From contig LSIB01000136.1 of NCBI GenBank assembly GCA_001556025.1, positions 1 to 64,000 of the forward strand: 64,000 bases of DNA, written 5' to 3'. This document shows positions 1-8,217 of the stretch, piece after piece (position 1 is the stretch's first letter; every line of letters starts with the position of its first letter). Position numbers and translations under genes: made by a program. The DNA comes from Rhizobiales bacterium CCH3-A5. GTDB taxonomy: Bacteria > Pseudomonadota > Alphaproteobacteria > Rhizobiales > Beijerinckiaceae. The notes beneath the pieces are model-generated. The model did not search any database, was not told the origin of the DNA, and saw only the letters and a program-made list of their open reading frames with translations.

Positions 1-255
1 TTTTAGGATGTCACGCTCCGCCTTGAGCTTGGCGACCTCCCGCCGCAGCTTCTCGATCTCGAGCTGTTCCGGCTTCATCTGCCCGTGACCGGGAAAGGCC
101 TGCCCAGGATCGGCCGAAAAGAGCTTCACCCATTTGCGCAGTTGGTTCTCGTGGACATCCAGGTCCCGTGACGCCTGCGCCACGCTCACCCCGCGGTCCT
201 TGATCAGGCGGACCGCCTCGATCTTGAACTCACGCCCAAATCGTCTTCGCTGCAT
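1..255 (-). CDS. IS3-family transposase OrfA (3' end outside window)
   Basis: Eighty-five codons are visible from an ATG at 255. The N-terminal half (about residues 5-55) is a helix-turn-helix of the transposase_8 type, with REFKIEAVRLIKDRGVSVAQ followed by ASRDLDVHENQLRKW. The end (about residues 65-85) is a leucine-zipper heptad, EIEKLRREVAKLKAERDILK. In IS3 elements this protein binds the terminal repeats and is joined to the OrfB integrase domain by a programmed -1 frameshift; OrfB would lie outside the window. The frame is open to the edge, so there is no sign of decay in this part. Confidence 0.88.
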   Translation of the reverse strand, partial: MQRRRFGREFKIEAVRLIKDRGVSVAQASRDLDVHENQLRKWVKLFSADPGQAFPGHGQMKPEQLEIEKLRREVAKLKAERDILK

Positions 256-297
256 ACGCCACCTCCGGCTTCATGAAACACCCAATCTCGGTGTCCA
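1..297 (-). mobile_element. IS3-family insertion sequence, left end only
   Basis: The end of an insertion sequence. On the minus strand it begins with a TGGACACCGAGATTGGGTG terminus whose first base is about position 297, and orfA starts about 40 bases inside. The rest lies beyond the window, so the second inverted repeat and any target duplication cannot be seen. The terminus was placed from the usual IS3 layout (a TG-starting terminus just upstream of orfA) and may be off by a few bases. It sits about 40 bp from the ftsI stop codon. Confidence 0.75.
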
Positions 298-337
298 CGA
301 AACCGGCAGCAGGCCAGCGAGCGACGTTCGCCAACGC

Positions 338-2119
338 TCAGCGCGTGCCCCACGCCCCCAACCGCGCCATCAGCGGGAACGGGGCGACCGGCGGCTCGAA
401 GCGCGGCGGCAGGCCGAGGATCGGGGCGGCGCGCTCGATCACCTTGCCGGTGGTGATGCCGGCGTTCCAGGCGGCGGTCGAATAGCCGCCGCTCTCGGCA
501 TAGCCTTTGGGCTCGTCATAGATCGAGAGGAAGAGGTATCGAGGCTTGTCGGCCGGCACGATCGCCATGAAGGTGGTGAAATTCTTGTTCTTGGCGTAGC
601 GGCCGTTGATGACCTTCTCGGCGGTGCCGGTCTTGCCGCCGACGAAATAGCCGGCGACATCGGCCTTGCGGGCGGAACCGCGCTCGCCATTGAGCCGCAT
701 GATGAAGCGCATCGCCTCGGAGGTCTCGGGCTTGATGACGCGCACGCCGAGCTTCCGGGCCTCTTCCTGCGAGCGCTTGACGAAGGTCGGCGTGATCAGC
801 GTGCCGCCATTGACCAGCGCGCCCACGGCCGCCAGCGCCTGGATCGGCGCGACGGCGAGCCCGTGGCCGAAGGCGATGGTGGCGCTGTTCAGCTCGCCCC
901 AGCGGCCGGGTACGATCGGAGCTGCGCTCTCGGGTAGTTCGGTGCGCATCCGGTCGAGCTGCGCCATCTTGGCGAGGAAGCTCTTGTGCCCCTCGACGCC
1001 GACCGCGAGCGCCATCTTGACCGAGCCCATGTTCGAGGAATGCACGAACACCTCCGGCACGGTCAGGTTGCGACCTGTGCCCTTGTATTCGCGGATCACC
1101 TGGCTGCCGAAACGCATCATCCCGCCGGCCGTCGAATAGGACGAGTTGATGGTCGCCTTGCCGGTGTCGAGCGCCATCGCGACGGTGAGCGCCTTGAAGG
1201 TCGAGCCCATCTCGTAGACGCCGACATTGATCCGGTTGATCCGGTCCTTCTCTTGCGCATCGGTCGGCGTGCTCGGGTCGTAGTCGGGCAGCGAGACCAG
1301 CGCGATCATCTCGCCCGTGTTGACGTCCATGATCGCGCCGGCCGCCGCGATGGCGCGGTATTTCTCCAGCCCCTTGACCAGTTCGTCGCGCAGCAGATGC
1401 TGGACGCGCAGGTCCACCGAGAGCTGGACGGGCTTGAGATCGGAGGCCTGCGTCGCGAGCCCCGCCCCGTTCAGGTCCTGCAGCCCCTGCGAGTCGATGT
1501 ATTTCTCGATGCCGGCAATGCCGACATTGTCGATATTGGCGTAACCGAGAACATGCGCCGCCGCCGGGCCGTTGGGGTAGACGCGCTTGTTCTCGGGCAC
1601 GAAGCCGACGCCGGGAATGCCGAGGCGATGCACCTCGGCCTGTTGGCGCGGCGTGATCTCGCGCTTGACCCAGACGAAGCCCTTCTTGGTCGCCAGCTTG
1701 TCGCGCAGATCCTTGGCGTCGAGGTCGGGCAGGACGGCGGTCAGAAGCTCGGTCGCCTCGTCCTTGTCGAGAATCTTGCGCGGTTCGGCGAAGACCGAGA
1801 CGGTGCGGATATCGGTCGCCAGCACATTGCCTTCGCGATCGACGATGTCGGGCCGCGCCGCCGAGATCGCGGTCGAGGTCGCGCGCCGCAAGCCCACCTG
1901 CTCGTTGGGGGCCACCGCCAGCATGACGAGCCGGCCGGTAATGGCGATGAACAGCGCCGCGAAACCGAGAATGACGAGGCCGACGCGCGGCTCGCTTTTC
2001 TCGCCGCTCATCCGAAAGACCGCGCGCAGCCAGCCGAAACGCTGGCGGCGCGGCGCGGCTTCGGCCTGCGGGGCAGCCTGCGACTGCTGGGCGGAATCGT
2101 CGGTCGAATTCTCGCTCAT
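338..2119 (-). CDS. ftsI: peptidoglycan D,D-transpeptidase FtsI (PBP3)
   Basis: Class B penicillin-binding protein that cross-links septal peptidoglycan in the divisome, anchored in the inner membrane. The 593-residue product has a proline/glutamine-rich cytoplasmic start, one membrane segment at about residues 46-70, a pedestal domain, and a transpeptidase domain. That domain carries the active-site S306-T-F-K309, the S361-S-N363 motif and the K496-T-G triad. The ATG at 2119 was chosen because it lies 8 bp after the ftsL stop and gives the usual short cytoplasmic tail; an open frame continues upstream but overlaps ftsL. Last gene of the visible mraZ-rsmH-ftsL-ftsI operon. Its normal downstream neighbour, murE, is not seen, because an insertion sequence starts about 40 bp past the stop. 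Confidence 0.95.
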   Translation of the reverse strand: MSENSTDDSAQQSQAAPQAEAAPRRQRFGWLRAVFRMSGEKSEPRVGLVILGFAALFIAITGRLVMLAVAPNEQVGLRRATSTAISAARPDIVDREGNVLATDIRTVSVFAEPRKILDKDEATELLTAVLPDLDAKDLRDKLATKKGFVWVKREITPRQQAEVHRLGIPGVGFVPENKRVYPNGPAAAHVLGYANIDNVGIAGIEKYIDSQGLQDLNGAGLATQASDLKPVQLSVDLRVQHLLRDELVKGLEKYRAIAAAGAIMDVNTGEMIALVSLPDYDPSTPTDAQEKDRINRINVGVYEMGSTFKALTVAMALDTGKATINSSYSTAGGMMRFGSQVIREYKGTGRNLTVPEVFVHSSNMGSVKMALAVGVEGHKSFLAKMAQLDRMRTELPESAAPIVPGRWGELNSATIAFGHGLAVAPIQALAAVGALVNGGTLITPTFVKRSQEEARKLGVRVIKPETSEAMRFIMRLNGERGSARKADVAGYFVGGKTGTAEKVINGRYAKNKNFTTFMAIVPADKPRYLFLSIYDEPKGYAESGGYSTAAWNAGITTGKVIERAAPILGLPPRFEPPVAPFPLMARLGAWGTR

Positions 2120-2127
2120 GGGCGTTC

Positions 2128-2517
2128 TCACGGGCGGGCTCCGGGCGTGGTGACGCCGCTGGCTTTGCGGTCCTTCGGGGTCTCGGTCGGCAGGCCGAGG
2201 CCCAAATCCTCGAGCTTGCGGCCGATTGCATCGACCTTCGGCCCGCGCTCGGGGATATCGGATGGGCGCACGACCTGGCTGATGGCGAAGGGTTGAAGAT
2301 CGAGATGGCTGTCGGCCAGCGCCTGCACCCGGTCGGGCCGGTTGAGATAGGACCATTCGGCCTTGAGCACCGCAATGGCGTCGCGCTCGCGCTGCGTCTT
2401 GGCCTTCAGCTTCTGGAGCTGCTCGGCCTCCAGCGTCGTCTCGTACTTGATCGTATAGGCGTAGAGCGCGGACGACACGAGCGCCCCGATCGCCACAACA
2501 TGCAGCAGCTTGATCAT
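2128..2517 (-). CDS. ftsL: cell division protein FtsL
   Basis: A 129-residue bitopic divisome protein that works with FtsB and FtsQ to activate septal wall synthesis. It has a short N-terminus, one membrane helix (about residues 4-20), a coiled coil with an [20 protein letters not shown] core typical of alphaproteobacterial FtsL (residues 43-62), and a low-complexity tail. The start codon overlaps the rsmH stop as ATGA (2514-2517), which supports translational coupling. Identity rests on position in the dcw cluster plus the LKAEW...L..P motif, since FtsL is poorly conserved. Confidence 0.88.
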   Translation of the reverse strand: MIKLLHVVAIGALVSSALYAYTIKYETTLEAEQLQKLKAKTQRERDAIAVLKAEWSYLNRPDRVQALADSHLDLQPFAISQVVRPSDIPERGPKVDAIGRKLEDLGLGLPTETPKDRKASGVTTPGARP

Positions 2518-3560
2518 GCCGATGGCCTCCGCCGGGGTTGAGGATCGGGAACTTCGGACAGCGCCACGAGCGCTGCGTCCGCCGGACGCGAGGGCCTGTC
2601 GGTACGCTCGGCCGCCCTGAGCTTGGCCGACCGGGACCGCGGATTGGCGCGCATTTCGGCCTCGGACGGCGTGACCGGCCCGCGACTCACCAGCGTGAAG
2701 GTCGGCTCGGCGGGCGCGACGACCGGCGCATGACGCGAGCCCGCCGGAGCGCGGCCCGAACGCGCGGTGAGGAACTGCTTGACGATGCGGTCCTCGAGAG
2801 AGTGGAAGGTCACGACCACGAGCCGCCCGCCGGGCTTCAGCACGGCCTCGGCGGCGTGCAGCGCGCGCACAAGCTCGCCGAGCTCGTCATTGACGGCGAT
2901 GCGCAGCGCCTGAAACGTCCGCGTCGCGGGGTTGGCCCCGCCGGGTTCGGCCCTGACGATGCCGGCGACGAGATCGGCCAGCTGCTTGGTGGTCTCGATC
3001 GGACCCTTGCGCCGCGCCTCGATGATGGCGCGGGCCACGGCGCGGGAGCGGCGCTCCTCGCCGTAATGATAGAGGATGTTGGCGATCAGGCCTTCCTCGG
3101 CCTCGTTGACGATGTCGGCGGCGCTTGGCCCATCCGCGCCCATGCGCATGTCGAGCGGGCCGTCGAACCGGAACGAGAAGCCGCGCCCCGCCTCGTCGAT
3201 CTGCATGGACGAGACGCCGATATCGAGCACCACGCCGTCGAGGGGGGGCATGCCGAAGCGCTGCGCCTCCTCGGCCAGTTCGCCGAACCGCGCTTGAGAC
3301 AGCGTCAACCGCCCTGCCATTGCGCTGACGAGATCGGCGCCACCTGCTATCGCGCTCGGATCGCGGTCGAGCCCCAGCAGCGTGGCGTCCGGCGCCGCGT
3401 CGAGGATGGCGCGGGCATAGCCGCCGCCGCCAAAGGTGCCGTCGAGATAGCGGCCGCCCGGCTGTGGCGCCAGCGCAGCGACGACCTCGTCGAGCAGGAC
3501 CGGGATATGGCGGCCGCCCTCGCCTGTGACCGGTTCGTCATGGCCGCCGCGCCGCTTCAT
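2514..3560 (-). CDS. rsmH: 16S rRNA (cytosine(1402)-N(4))-methyltransferase RsmH
   Basis: SAM-dependent enzyme (old name MraW) that N4-methylates C1402 in the decoding centre of 16S rRNA. The 348-residue product has the SAM-binding [14 protein letters not shown] loop near residue 40, [11 protein letters not shown], and the C-terminal [19 protein letters not shown] block typical of the family. The start at 3560 overlaps the mraZ stop as ATGA (3557-3560). A longer open frame reaching 4199 only reads through mraZ out of frame, so it was not used as the start. Confidence 0.96.
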   Translation of the reverse strand: MKRRGGHDEPVTGEGGRHIPVLLDEVVAALAPQPGGRYLDGTFGGGGYARAILDAAPDATLLGLDRDPSAIAGGADLVSAMAGRLTLSQARFGELAEEAQRFGMPPLDGVVLDIGVSSMQIDEAGRGFSFRFDGPLDMRMGADGPSAADIVNEAEEGLIANILYHYGEERRSRAVARAIIEARRKGPIETTKQLADLVAGIVRAEPGGANPATRTFQALRIAVNDELGELVRALHAAEAVLKPGGRLVVVTFHSLEDRIVKQFLTARSGRAPAGSRHAPVVAPAEPTFTLVSRGPVTPSEAEMRANPRSRSAKLRAAERTDRPSRPADAALVALSEVPDPQPRRRPSA

Positions 3561-4033
3561 GGCGCGCCGACCCCGGCCGGGCCCGCCAGCGTACTGAGCG
3601 AGCGCCTGACGTCGCGCAGCCGCGACCGCGCGGTCTCCAGATGCGCCTGGAAGCGCGCCGGTTCCCAGATCTGGAACTTGTGGCCCTGCCCGACGAAGGT
3701 CACGGTGTCGGCGATGCCGGCATGCGTCTTCAGCATCTCGCCCAGCATGATGCGGCCCTCCGGATCGACCTTGAGCACCTCCGAGGCGCCGTTCAGCGCC
3801 GTCGAAAGCAGCTCCCACTCTTCCGAAAAGGGCGAGAAGCGCGCCAGCATGTCGTCGATGGTCCGGCGCAACGCCAGCCCGCCCGCGTCGATCGCCGCGA
3901 GTTCCAGCGCCGGGTGAACATAGAGCCCCTCGTAGCCGTCCTTCGCGAGGACTGCCCGGAAGCTTGCGGGAATGGAGACGCGGCCCTTGGCGTCCAGCCG
4001 GTTTGTGAAGTTCGAGACGAAGCGGTCCGTCAA
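3557..4033 (-). CDS. mraZ: division/cell wall cluster transcriptional repressor MraZ
   Basis: DNA-binding protein of the SpoVT/AbrB fold, first gene of the dcw operon and in other bacteria its autoregulator. The 158 residues hold two MraZ half-domains, each with the hallmark D-x-x-G-R turn: [11 protein letters not shown] near residue 14 and [10 protein letters not shown] near residue 90. Length is typical (about 150). The C-terminal GPAGVGAP tail overlaps the rsmH start. Upstream, TGGG repeats with 10-bp phasing overlap a promoter (4189-4223), consistent with self-repression. Confidence 0.95.
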   Translation of the reverse strand: MTDRFVSNFTNRLDAKGRVSIPASFRAVLAKDGYEGLYVHPALELAAIDAGGLALRRTIDDMLARFSPFSEEWELLSTALNGASEVLKVDPEGRIMLGEMLKTHAGIADTVTFVGQGHKFQIWEPARFQAHLETARSRLRDVRRSLSTLAGPAGVGAP

Positions 4034-4376
4034 CGCCGCCTCCCGGCCAAAAACTCACGCGAGCCCGCGCCGACAAGGGCGCGAAACAGACACCCCGTCG
4101 AAGCCAGCCAAGCGCAGCCTTGAGCCGAAATCCGCGCGGCACACGGACCTTGACCTGACCTTTGCCTGCCGGGTTCGACGGGATGATTTGGGATAGCATG
4201 GGCTTGTATGGGCGTCAATGGAATCGCGTCTGTCGGACCGTCGACACACGTCCTCGACAGCATCACAGCCCGTTAAGGTTAAGTATCCGTAAGCATGCGC
4301 GGTTTCGCCAAAGCCCCGCCACCGGTCTCGCCGCGGCCGTGCGAAAACGGGCTGTTTGGCTGTGAATTTTTGCAGG
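4034..4376. other. intergenic region mraZ-ohrR
   Basis: A 343-bp gap containing the mraZ leader and promoter. Farther upstream, at 4272-4283, is GTTAAGGTTAAG, two tandem TTAAC units on the minus strand that recall CtrA half-sites but lack the standard TTAA-N7-TTAA spacing. No terminator for ohrR and no RNA gene was recognised here. Confidence 0.5.
4189..4223 (-). promoter_or_regulatory. mraZ promoter overlapped by four MraZ-box repeats
   Basis: On the plus strand, TGGGA (4189), TGGGC (4199), TGGGC (4209) and TGGAA (4219) recur exactly every 10 bp, i.e. pentamers split by 5-nt spacers, which is the published MraZ recognition layout (TGGGN direct repeats, 5-nt spacing). On the minus strand the same stretch reads as a promoter for mraZ: TTGACG (4218-4213), a 17-nt spacer, then TATCCC (4195-4190). 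The leader to the mraZ ATG is about 150 nt. Seen: repeats and promoter-like hexamers. Inferred: autorepression by promoter occlusion. Confidence 0.75.
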
Positions 4377-4844
4377 TCAGGTCTTGTCGGCGACGGCGTT
4401 CAGGAGCGCCTCGCGCAACGCCTTCAGTTGCGCGGCAAGATGCCCGATCTCCTCCGGCGACTGAGCGATCGCCGAACCCATCGCCTCGGGTACGCAGCGG
4501 CCCTTCTCGCGCATCGAATCGCCGGCCTGTGTCAGCAGCAGCCTAACCTGGCGTTCGTCCTGCCGGCTGCGCTCTCGGCGTATCAGGCCGGCGGCCTCCA
4601 GGCGTTTCAGAAGCGGCGTCAACGTGCCTGAATCGAGCATCAGCCGCTCCCCGACAGCCTTCACGCTCAGCCCGTCACATTCCCACAGCACCAGCATGAC
4701 CAGATATTGTGGGTAGGTCAGCCCGAGCTCGGCGAGCACCGTCCGGTACATGCGATTGAAGGCGTGGCCGGCAAGATAGACCGCGAAGCAAAGCTGCTCC
4801 TCGAGCTTCGGCGAGGCTGAAACGGCAGTTCGTGATTTCGCCAT
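4377..4844 (-). CDS. ohrR: MarR-family organic hydroperoxide repressor OhrR
   Basis: Winged-helix repressor of ohr that is released from DNA when organic peroxides oxidise a reactive N-terminal cysteine. The 155-residue product has this cysteine at Cys19 in the LEEQLCFAVYLA context typical of OhrR. It is followed by the MarR core (TYPQYLVMLVLWE, LDSGTLTPLLKRLEAAGLI) and the wing residues RSRQDERQV. An SD sequence GGGGAGAG precedes the ATG. It is divergent from ohr across a 175-bp gap carrying an OhrR-type operator. The core identity is strong; no second resolving cysteine pattern was analysed in detail. Confidence 0.93.
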   Translation of the reverse strand: MAKSRTAVSASPKLEEQLCFAVYLAGHAFNRMYRTVLAELGLTYPQYLVMLVLWECDGLSVKAVGERLMLDSGTLTPLLKRLEAAGLIRRERSRQDERQVRLLLTQAGDSMREKGRCVPEAMGSAIAQSPEEIGHLAAQLKALREALLNAVADKT

Positions 4845-4913
4845 GGCGTGCTCTCCCCTGCAATGGCGGCCGATACGGCGCGATCAACTCCACGTGACCG
4901 GCAAGTTGGATCG

Positions 4914-4944
4914 TTGACAATTTGATTGTGCGCTATCTAATTGG
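4914..4944 (+). promoter_or_regulatory. ohr promoter with OhrR-type operator
   Basis: TTGACA at 4914-4919 and a TCTAAT-like -10 at 4936-4941 (16-nt spacer) form a promoter for ohr. Between and over them lie CAATTTGATTG (4918-4928, an imperfect palindrome CAAT-N3-ATTG) and CTAATTG (4937-4943), the AT-rich TTG/CAA half-sites typical of OhrR operators. The binding call is inferred from placement between divergent ohrR and ohr. Confidence 0.6.
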
Positions 4945-5019
4945 ATCGTGCAAGAGGTTGTTCGTCGCCCAACGGGGCTTCGCCAACCGGCTTTCAAGGA
5001 CAGCCTGAGGAGTGATCCG

Positions 5020-5442
5020 ATGAAAATTCTCTATACCGCGCATGGCTCGGCCACCGGCGGCCGCGAAGGCAAGGCCGCCACCGACAGCGGCAATGTCGAT
5101 CTCGTGCTGAACACGCCCAAGGAACTCGGCGGCGGCGGCGGCGAGGGCACCAATCCCGAACAGCTCTTCTCGATCGGCTATTCAGCCTGCTTCCTCGGCG
5201 CGCTGAAATTCGTCGCCGGCAAGGAGAAGGTGAAGATCCCCGACGACGCCAAGGTCTCGGCCGATGTCGGCATCGGTCCGCGCGACGACGGCCAGGGCTT
5301 CGGCATCGCCGTGAAGCTCACGATTTCAGTGCCCGGGGTCGACAAGGCCGTGGTCGAGGACCTCGTCGAGAAGGCGCATGTCGTGTGCCCCTATTCGCAT
5401 GCGACCAAGGGCAACATCGACGTCGATCTCGAGGTCGCGTGA
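5020..5442 (+). CDS. ohr: organic hydroperoxide resistance protein Ohr
   Basis: Thiol peroxidase of the OsmC/Ohr family that reduces organic and lipid hydroperoxides in the cytoplasm using lipoylated partners. The 140-residue product carries both catalytic cysteines: Cys57 in SIGYSACFLGAL and Cys123 in HVVCPYSHATKGN. It also has the NPEQLF signature that holds the catalytic arginine/glutamate network in this family. The ATG at 5020 was chosen over an upstream in-frame start at 4948, because it follows a GAGGAG-like SD and gives the standard N-terminus. Controlled by the divergent ohrR. Confidence 0.95.
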   Translation: MKILYTAHGSATGGREGKAATDSGNVDLVLNTPKELGGGGGEGTNPEQLFSIGYSACFLGALKFVAGKEKVKIPDDAKVSADVGIGPRDDGQGFGIAVKLTISVPGVDKAVVEDLVEKAHVVCPYSHATKGNIDVDLEVA

Positions 5443-5508
5443 TTTCGGCCCGGCCGACACGGCCCGCCGACGACATGATTGCAGGCGACCCGCGTCGCCT
5501 GTCTCCCG

Positions 5509-5537
5509 CGCCCGGCCCTTCATGGACCGGGCGTTTT
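5509..5537 (+). terminator. intrinsic terminator after ohr
   Basis: Stem CGCCCGG (5509-5515) pairs with CCGGGCG (5527-5533) and is followed by TTTT and a further T-rich stretch. It lies 66 bp past the ohr stop and 30 bp before the next gene. Confidence 0.7.
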
Positions 5538-5566
5538 GTTCAGCCCCAACCATAAGGAACGGCACC

Positions 5567-6523
5567 ATGTTGAACCGTCGCCACCTTCTCGTCGGCGCGA
5601 CCGCCGCATCGGCGTTCGCGACCTTCGGCCCGGCTCTCGCCAAGGCCCCGCTCGCCTCCGCGCAGGTCGCGGGGATTCATCGCCGCAAGATCGGCGCGAT
5701 CGAGGTCACCGCGATCCTCGACGGCGTCGCCCCGCTGGGCGCGCAACTCTTCTCCGGCAAGCCCGCCGCCGACATCAAGGCCGCGCTCGAAGCCCAGGGC
5801 ATGTCTGAAAGCCTGCCGACCTCGGTCAACGCCTTCGTCGTCAACACTGGCGACAAGACCTGGCTGATCGACGCCGGCATCGGCGCCAACCAGGCCTTCG
5901 GCCCCAATCTCGGCCGCGTCGAGGCCAATCTGAAGGCGGCTGGCATCGATCCGGCCCAGATCGACGGCGTGATCCTGACCCATGCCCATGCCGACCATGC
6001 CGAGGGCCTGATATCGGCGACCGGCGCGGCCCGTTTCCCCAATGCGGAACTCGTCATCCACGAGGCCGAGGCGGCCTTCTGGGCCGATGACGGCATCATG
6101 TCGCGCGCGCCGGCCGAGGCGAAGCCCTTCTTCGAATCGGCCCGCAAATCGCTCGCGCCCTATGCCGCCCGCACCCGCAAGGTGAAGGCCGGCGAGGTCG
6201 CGCCAGGGCTCGTTCTGGAGCATGCGCCCGGCCACACGCCGGGCCACAGCGTCCTGCGCGTCACGTCCGGTTCCGAACAGCTTCTGCTGATCGGCGACAT
6301 CATGCACAACACCGCGATCCACACCGCCCTGCCCGATGCCGGTTTCGCTTTCGACGGCGATCCGGCGATGGCGGCGGCGTCGCGCAAGCGCATCTTCGAC
6401 ATGATTTCGGCCGACGGCATGCTGGTCGCCGGAACCCATGTCGGCTTCCCCGGCTTCGGCCGCGTGCTGAGGAGCGGCCAGGCCTATCGCTGGGTTCCGG
6501 CCGAGTGGGCCTACACGCTCTGA
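5567..6523 (+). CDS. Tat-exported MBL-fold metallohydrolase
   Basis: A 318-residue protein of the metallo-beta-lactamase superfamily with a twin-arginine-type leader (RR at residues 4-5, followed by LLVGATAASAFA). The metal-binding H-x-H-x-D-H motif appears as THAHADHAEG, followed by HAPGHTPGHS, the bridging aspartate in LLIGDIMHN, and GTHVGFPG near the end. This set fits the broad clade that includes lactonases and arylsulfatase-like members, so the substrate cannot be assigned. The ATG at 5567 follows an AAGGAA SD. It stands alone between two terminators. Confidence 0.85.
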   Translation: MLNRRHLLVGATAASAFATFGPALAKAPLASAQVAGIHRRKIGAIEVTAILDGVAPLGAQLFSGKPAADIKAALEAQGMSESLPTSVNAFVVNTGDKTWLIDAGIGANQAFGPNLGRVEANLKAAGIDPAQIDGVILTHAHADHAEGLISATGAARFPNAELVIHEAEAAFWADDGIMSRAPAEAKPFFESARKSLAPYAARTRKVKAGEVAPGLVLEHAPGHTPGHSVLRVTSGSEQLLLIGDIMHNTAIHTALPDAGFAFDGDPAMAAASRKRIFDMISADGMLVAGTHVGFPGFGRVLRSGQAYRWVPAEWAYTL

Positions 6524-6549
6524 GCGCCGCATCATTGCGCCATATGGAT

Positions 6550-6575
6550 GGGCCGGGAGCGATCCCGGCCCTTTT
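6550..6575 (+). terminator. intrinsic terminator after MBL-fold gene
   Basis: A 9-bp perfect stem GGGCCGGGA / TCCCGGCCC with a GCGA loop is followed by TTTT. It ends the preceding gene just before the 3' end of the opposing RNase P RNA. Confidence 0.8.
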
Positions 6576-6594
6576 CGCAACCTTCTGAAATCGG

Positions 6595-7008
6595 GCGCCA
6601 GCCGGCCTGTAAGCCGGGTTCTGGATGGCCGGGAGATCGCTCCCCCGACGTGACGGCCATTCCTCTGGGACGCGCATCGCTGCGCGCCTCGAGCAACCAA
6701 CCCGGACGACAAGGCCGCAGAAACAGGCCCCCTTTCCCTTGCGGGAAAAGCATCGTCCCTATTCGATTTTGCTCCCGGTGGGGCTTGCCATGCCGTCCCC
6801 GTTGCCGGGTCCGCGGTGCGCTCTTACCGCACCTTTTCACCCTTACCGCCGCACCGAAATGCGGAGGCGGTTCGATCTCTGTGGCGCTTTCCCTGGGGTC
6901 GCCCCCGCCGGACGTTATCCGGCACCGTGTTTCCGTGGAGCCCGGACTTTCCTCCCCCGGAAGAACCTGAGTTCTCGCGGGAGCGGCCGTCCGGCCGACT
7001 GGCGGCGT
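6595..7008 (-). ncRNA. rnpB: RNase P RNA, bacterial class A
   Basis: Catalytic RNA of RNase P, which trims tRNA 5' leaders. On the minus strand the universal 5' block GGAAAGTCCGGGCTCC occurs near 6957-6942. The P4-pairing 3' element follows farther on (CCCAGAGGAATGGCCGTCAC region), and the terminal ACCCGGCTTACAGGCC precedes the closing P1 strand. P1 forms between CGCCAGTCGGCC (about 7004-6993) and GGCCGGCTGGCG (about 6608-6597), which sets the ends to within a few bases. About 410 nt, normal for alphaproteobacteria. The promoter was not identified. Confidence 0.95.
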
Positions 7009-7059
7009 GGCTAGTGCGCGCTGCGCCGGCTTGCGTCAAGCAATGGCTGGCGTTTCGGC

Positions 7060-7845
7060 TCAGTTGCGAGCGGTGATCGTCCTGACCTTGGCGCAGTAGG
7101 CGCGGTTGGCGCCGCTCATGCGCTCGGCCATGTGGCCGCTCTGATACTTCATCACGGTGCGGCAGGTATCGCCGCCGGCGGCGCGATAGGCCATCGCCAG
7201 ATATTTCATCGCATAGCGCGCATTGGTCTCGGCATCGAGCAGCCCGCCGGCCCCGCCCGAATAGCCCATGCCGCGCGCCGTCTGGTGGCGGATCTGCATG
7301 AGTCCGTAATTGCCGGCATTGGCGGCGCGGGGATTGTAGCGGCTCTCGATCCGTACGACCGCATCGGCGAGCGCGAAGGGTACGCCATTGGCGGCGGCAT
7401 GGCGCGCCACAAGCGCCCTGAGGCCATCGGAGCCCGCTGGAGCCGCCAACGCAGGCCTTACAGCCACAGCCGGCGCGGCGGGGGACGCAGCGATGGGAGA
7501 CGCCGTATCGGGCGACACGGCGGCTCCCCGCGACCCGACGGGATCGATCTGTACATGAGCCTGCATCGACTTCTGGAAAGCGGCCCGCGCGCGTTCGACC
7601 GCAGACGGACTCGCGGATTTTGCGGACGTGGCGACGGGCTTGCCTACCGCCTTGGCCTGCGCGGGCTTTGCCGTAGGCGCAGGTTCGTCTTTGCCCTTTT
7701 CGGCGGCCTTTGCCTGATCGATCTCGGCCTGCCTGACGATGAAGTCACGCGCCCCGGTCTCGCTGTTGACCTCGGCGACAGATGGCTGGGATCCGGCCAG
7801 GCAAATTGCGAAAGCAGCGAAGGCATAAGAGCGCTTGGTCAGCAT
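7060..7845 (-). CDS. lytic transglycosylase, SLT domain, exported
   Basis: A 261-residue murein-cleaving enzyme. A signal peptide occupies about residues 1-24 (cleavage near PSVAEV), followed by a long Ala/Pro/Lys-rich spacer (residues 40-140). The SLT domain is at residues 140-258, with the catalytic glutamate E167 in VVRIESRYNP and the GLMQI motif at 181-185. Family members cut the MurNAc-GlcNAc bond with formation of 1,6-anhydroMurNAc. It stands as a single gene next to rnpB; its start follows only a weak SD. Confidence 0.88.
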   Translation of the reverse strand: MLTKRSYAFAAFAICLAGSQPSVAEVNSETGARDFIVRQAEIDQAKAAEKGKDEPAPTAKPAQAKAVGKPVATSAKSASPSAVERARAAFQKSMQAHVQIDPVGSRGAAVSPDTASPIAASPAAPAVAVRPALAAPAGSDGLRALVARHAAANGVPFALADAVVRIESRYNPRAANAGNYGLMQIRHQTARGMGYSGGAGGLLDAETNARYAMKYLAMAYRAAGGDTCRTVMKYQSGHMAERMSGANRAYCAKVRTITARN

Positions 7846-8217
7846 CGTTGCGGACGTCTTTCATTCCAGAGCTTGTGAGGATGACGAGCTTGATGCTGGC
7901 GGAATGTGGTCATAATCTGACGCATCGAGCGTATTCGAATCTGAATATTTATTCTTCGAAGGGGATATCTGTTACTTTATGAACAAATATTGACAAGTCT
8001 TCACTCCACCCGACGCCTACCGCCGATTCGCGTTGACGTAAGGGCAGATGCGGCGTGAAAACCTGCCGCATTCCCGTCTTATTTCCCGAGCGACGCCCAA
8101 AAAACCGCGTCGGCCCGGCCTTGTGGGGCAACCGAAGGCCGCGCTAAGCCTGCGGGGTCGGGCCGGGGCCATGGCGCGATGGGCGCGCCGGGCGGGCGTC
8201 CGGGAGAGTCTTCGACC
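7846..8217. other. intergenic region, locally AT-rich
   Basis: A 372-bp gap between the divergent transglycosylase and TerB/J-domain genes. Positions 7930-7995 are clearly AT-rich against the surrounding high-GC DNA and probably hold the promoters. TTGACA at 7990-7995 is -35-like but has no convincing -10. A small stem ATGCGGC/GCCGCAT (8048-8071) is visible. No small gene or known RNA was recognised. Confidence 0.4.

Noticed and set aside
4272..4283. Tandem TTAAC units as a CtrA site controlling the dcw operon
   Set aside because: Spacing does not fit TTAA-N7-TTAA and no second full site is present; a single half-site is weak evidence.
7846..8217. Small RNA in the AT-rich intergenic region
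   Set aside because: Only one short 7-bp stem and no matching promoter-terminator pair; AT-richness is explained by divergent promoters.
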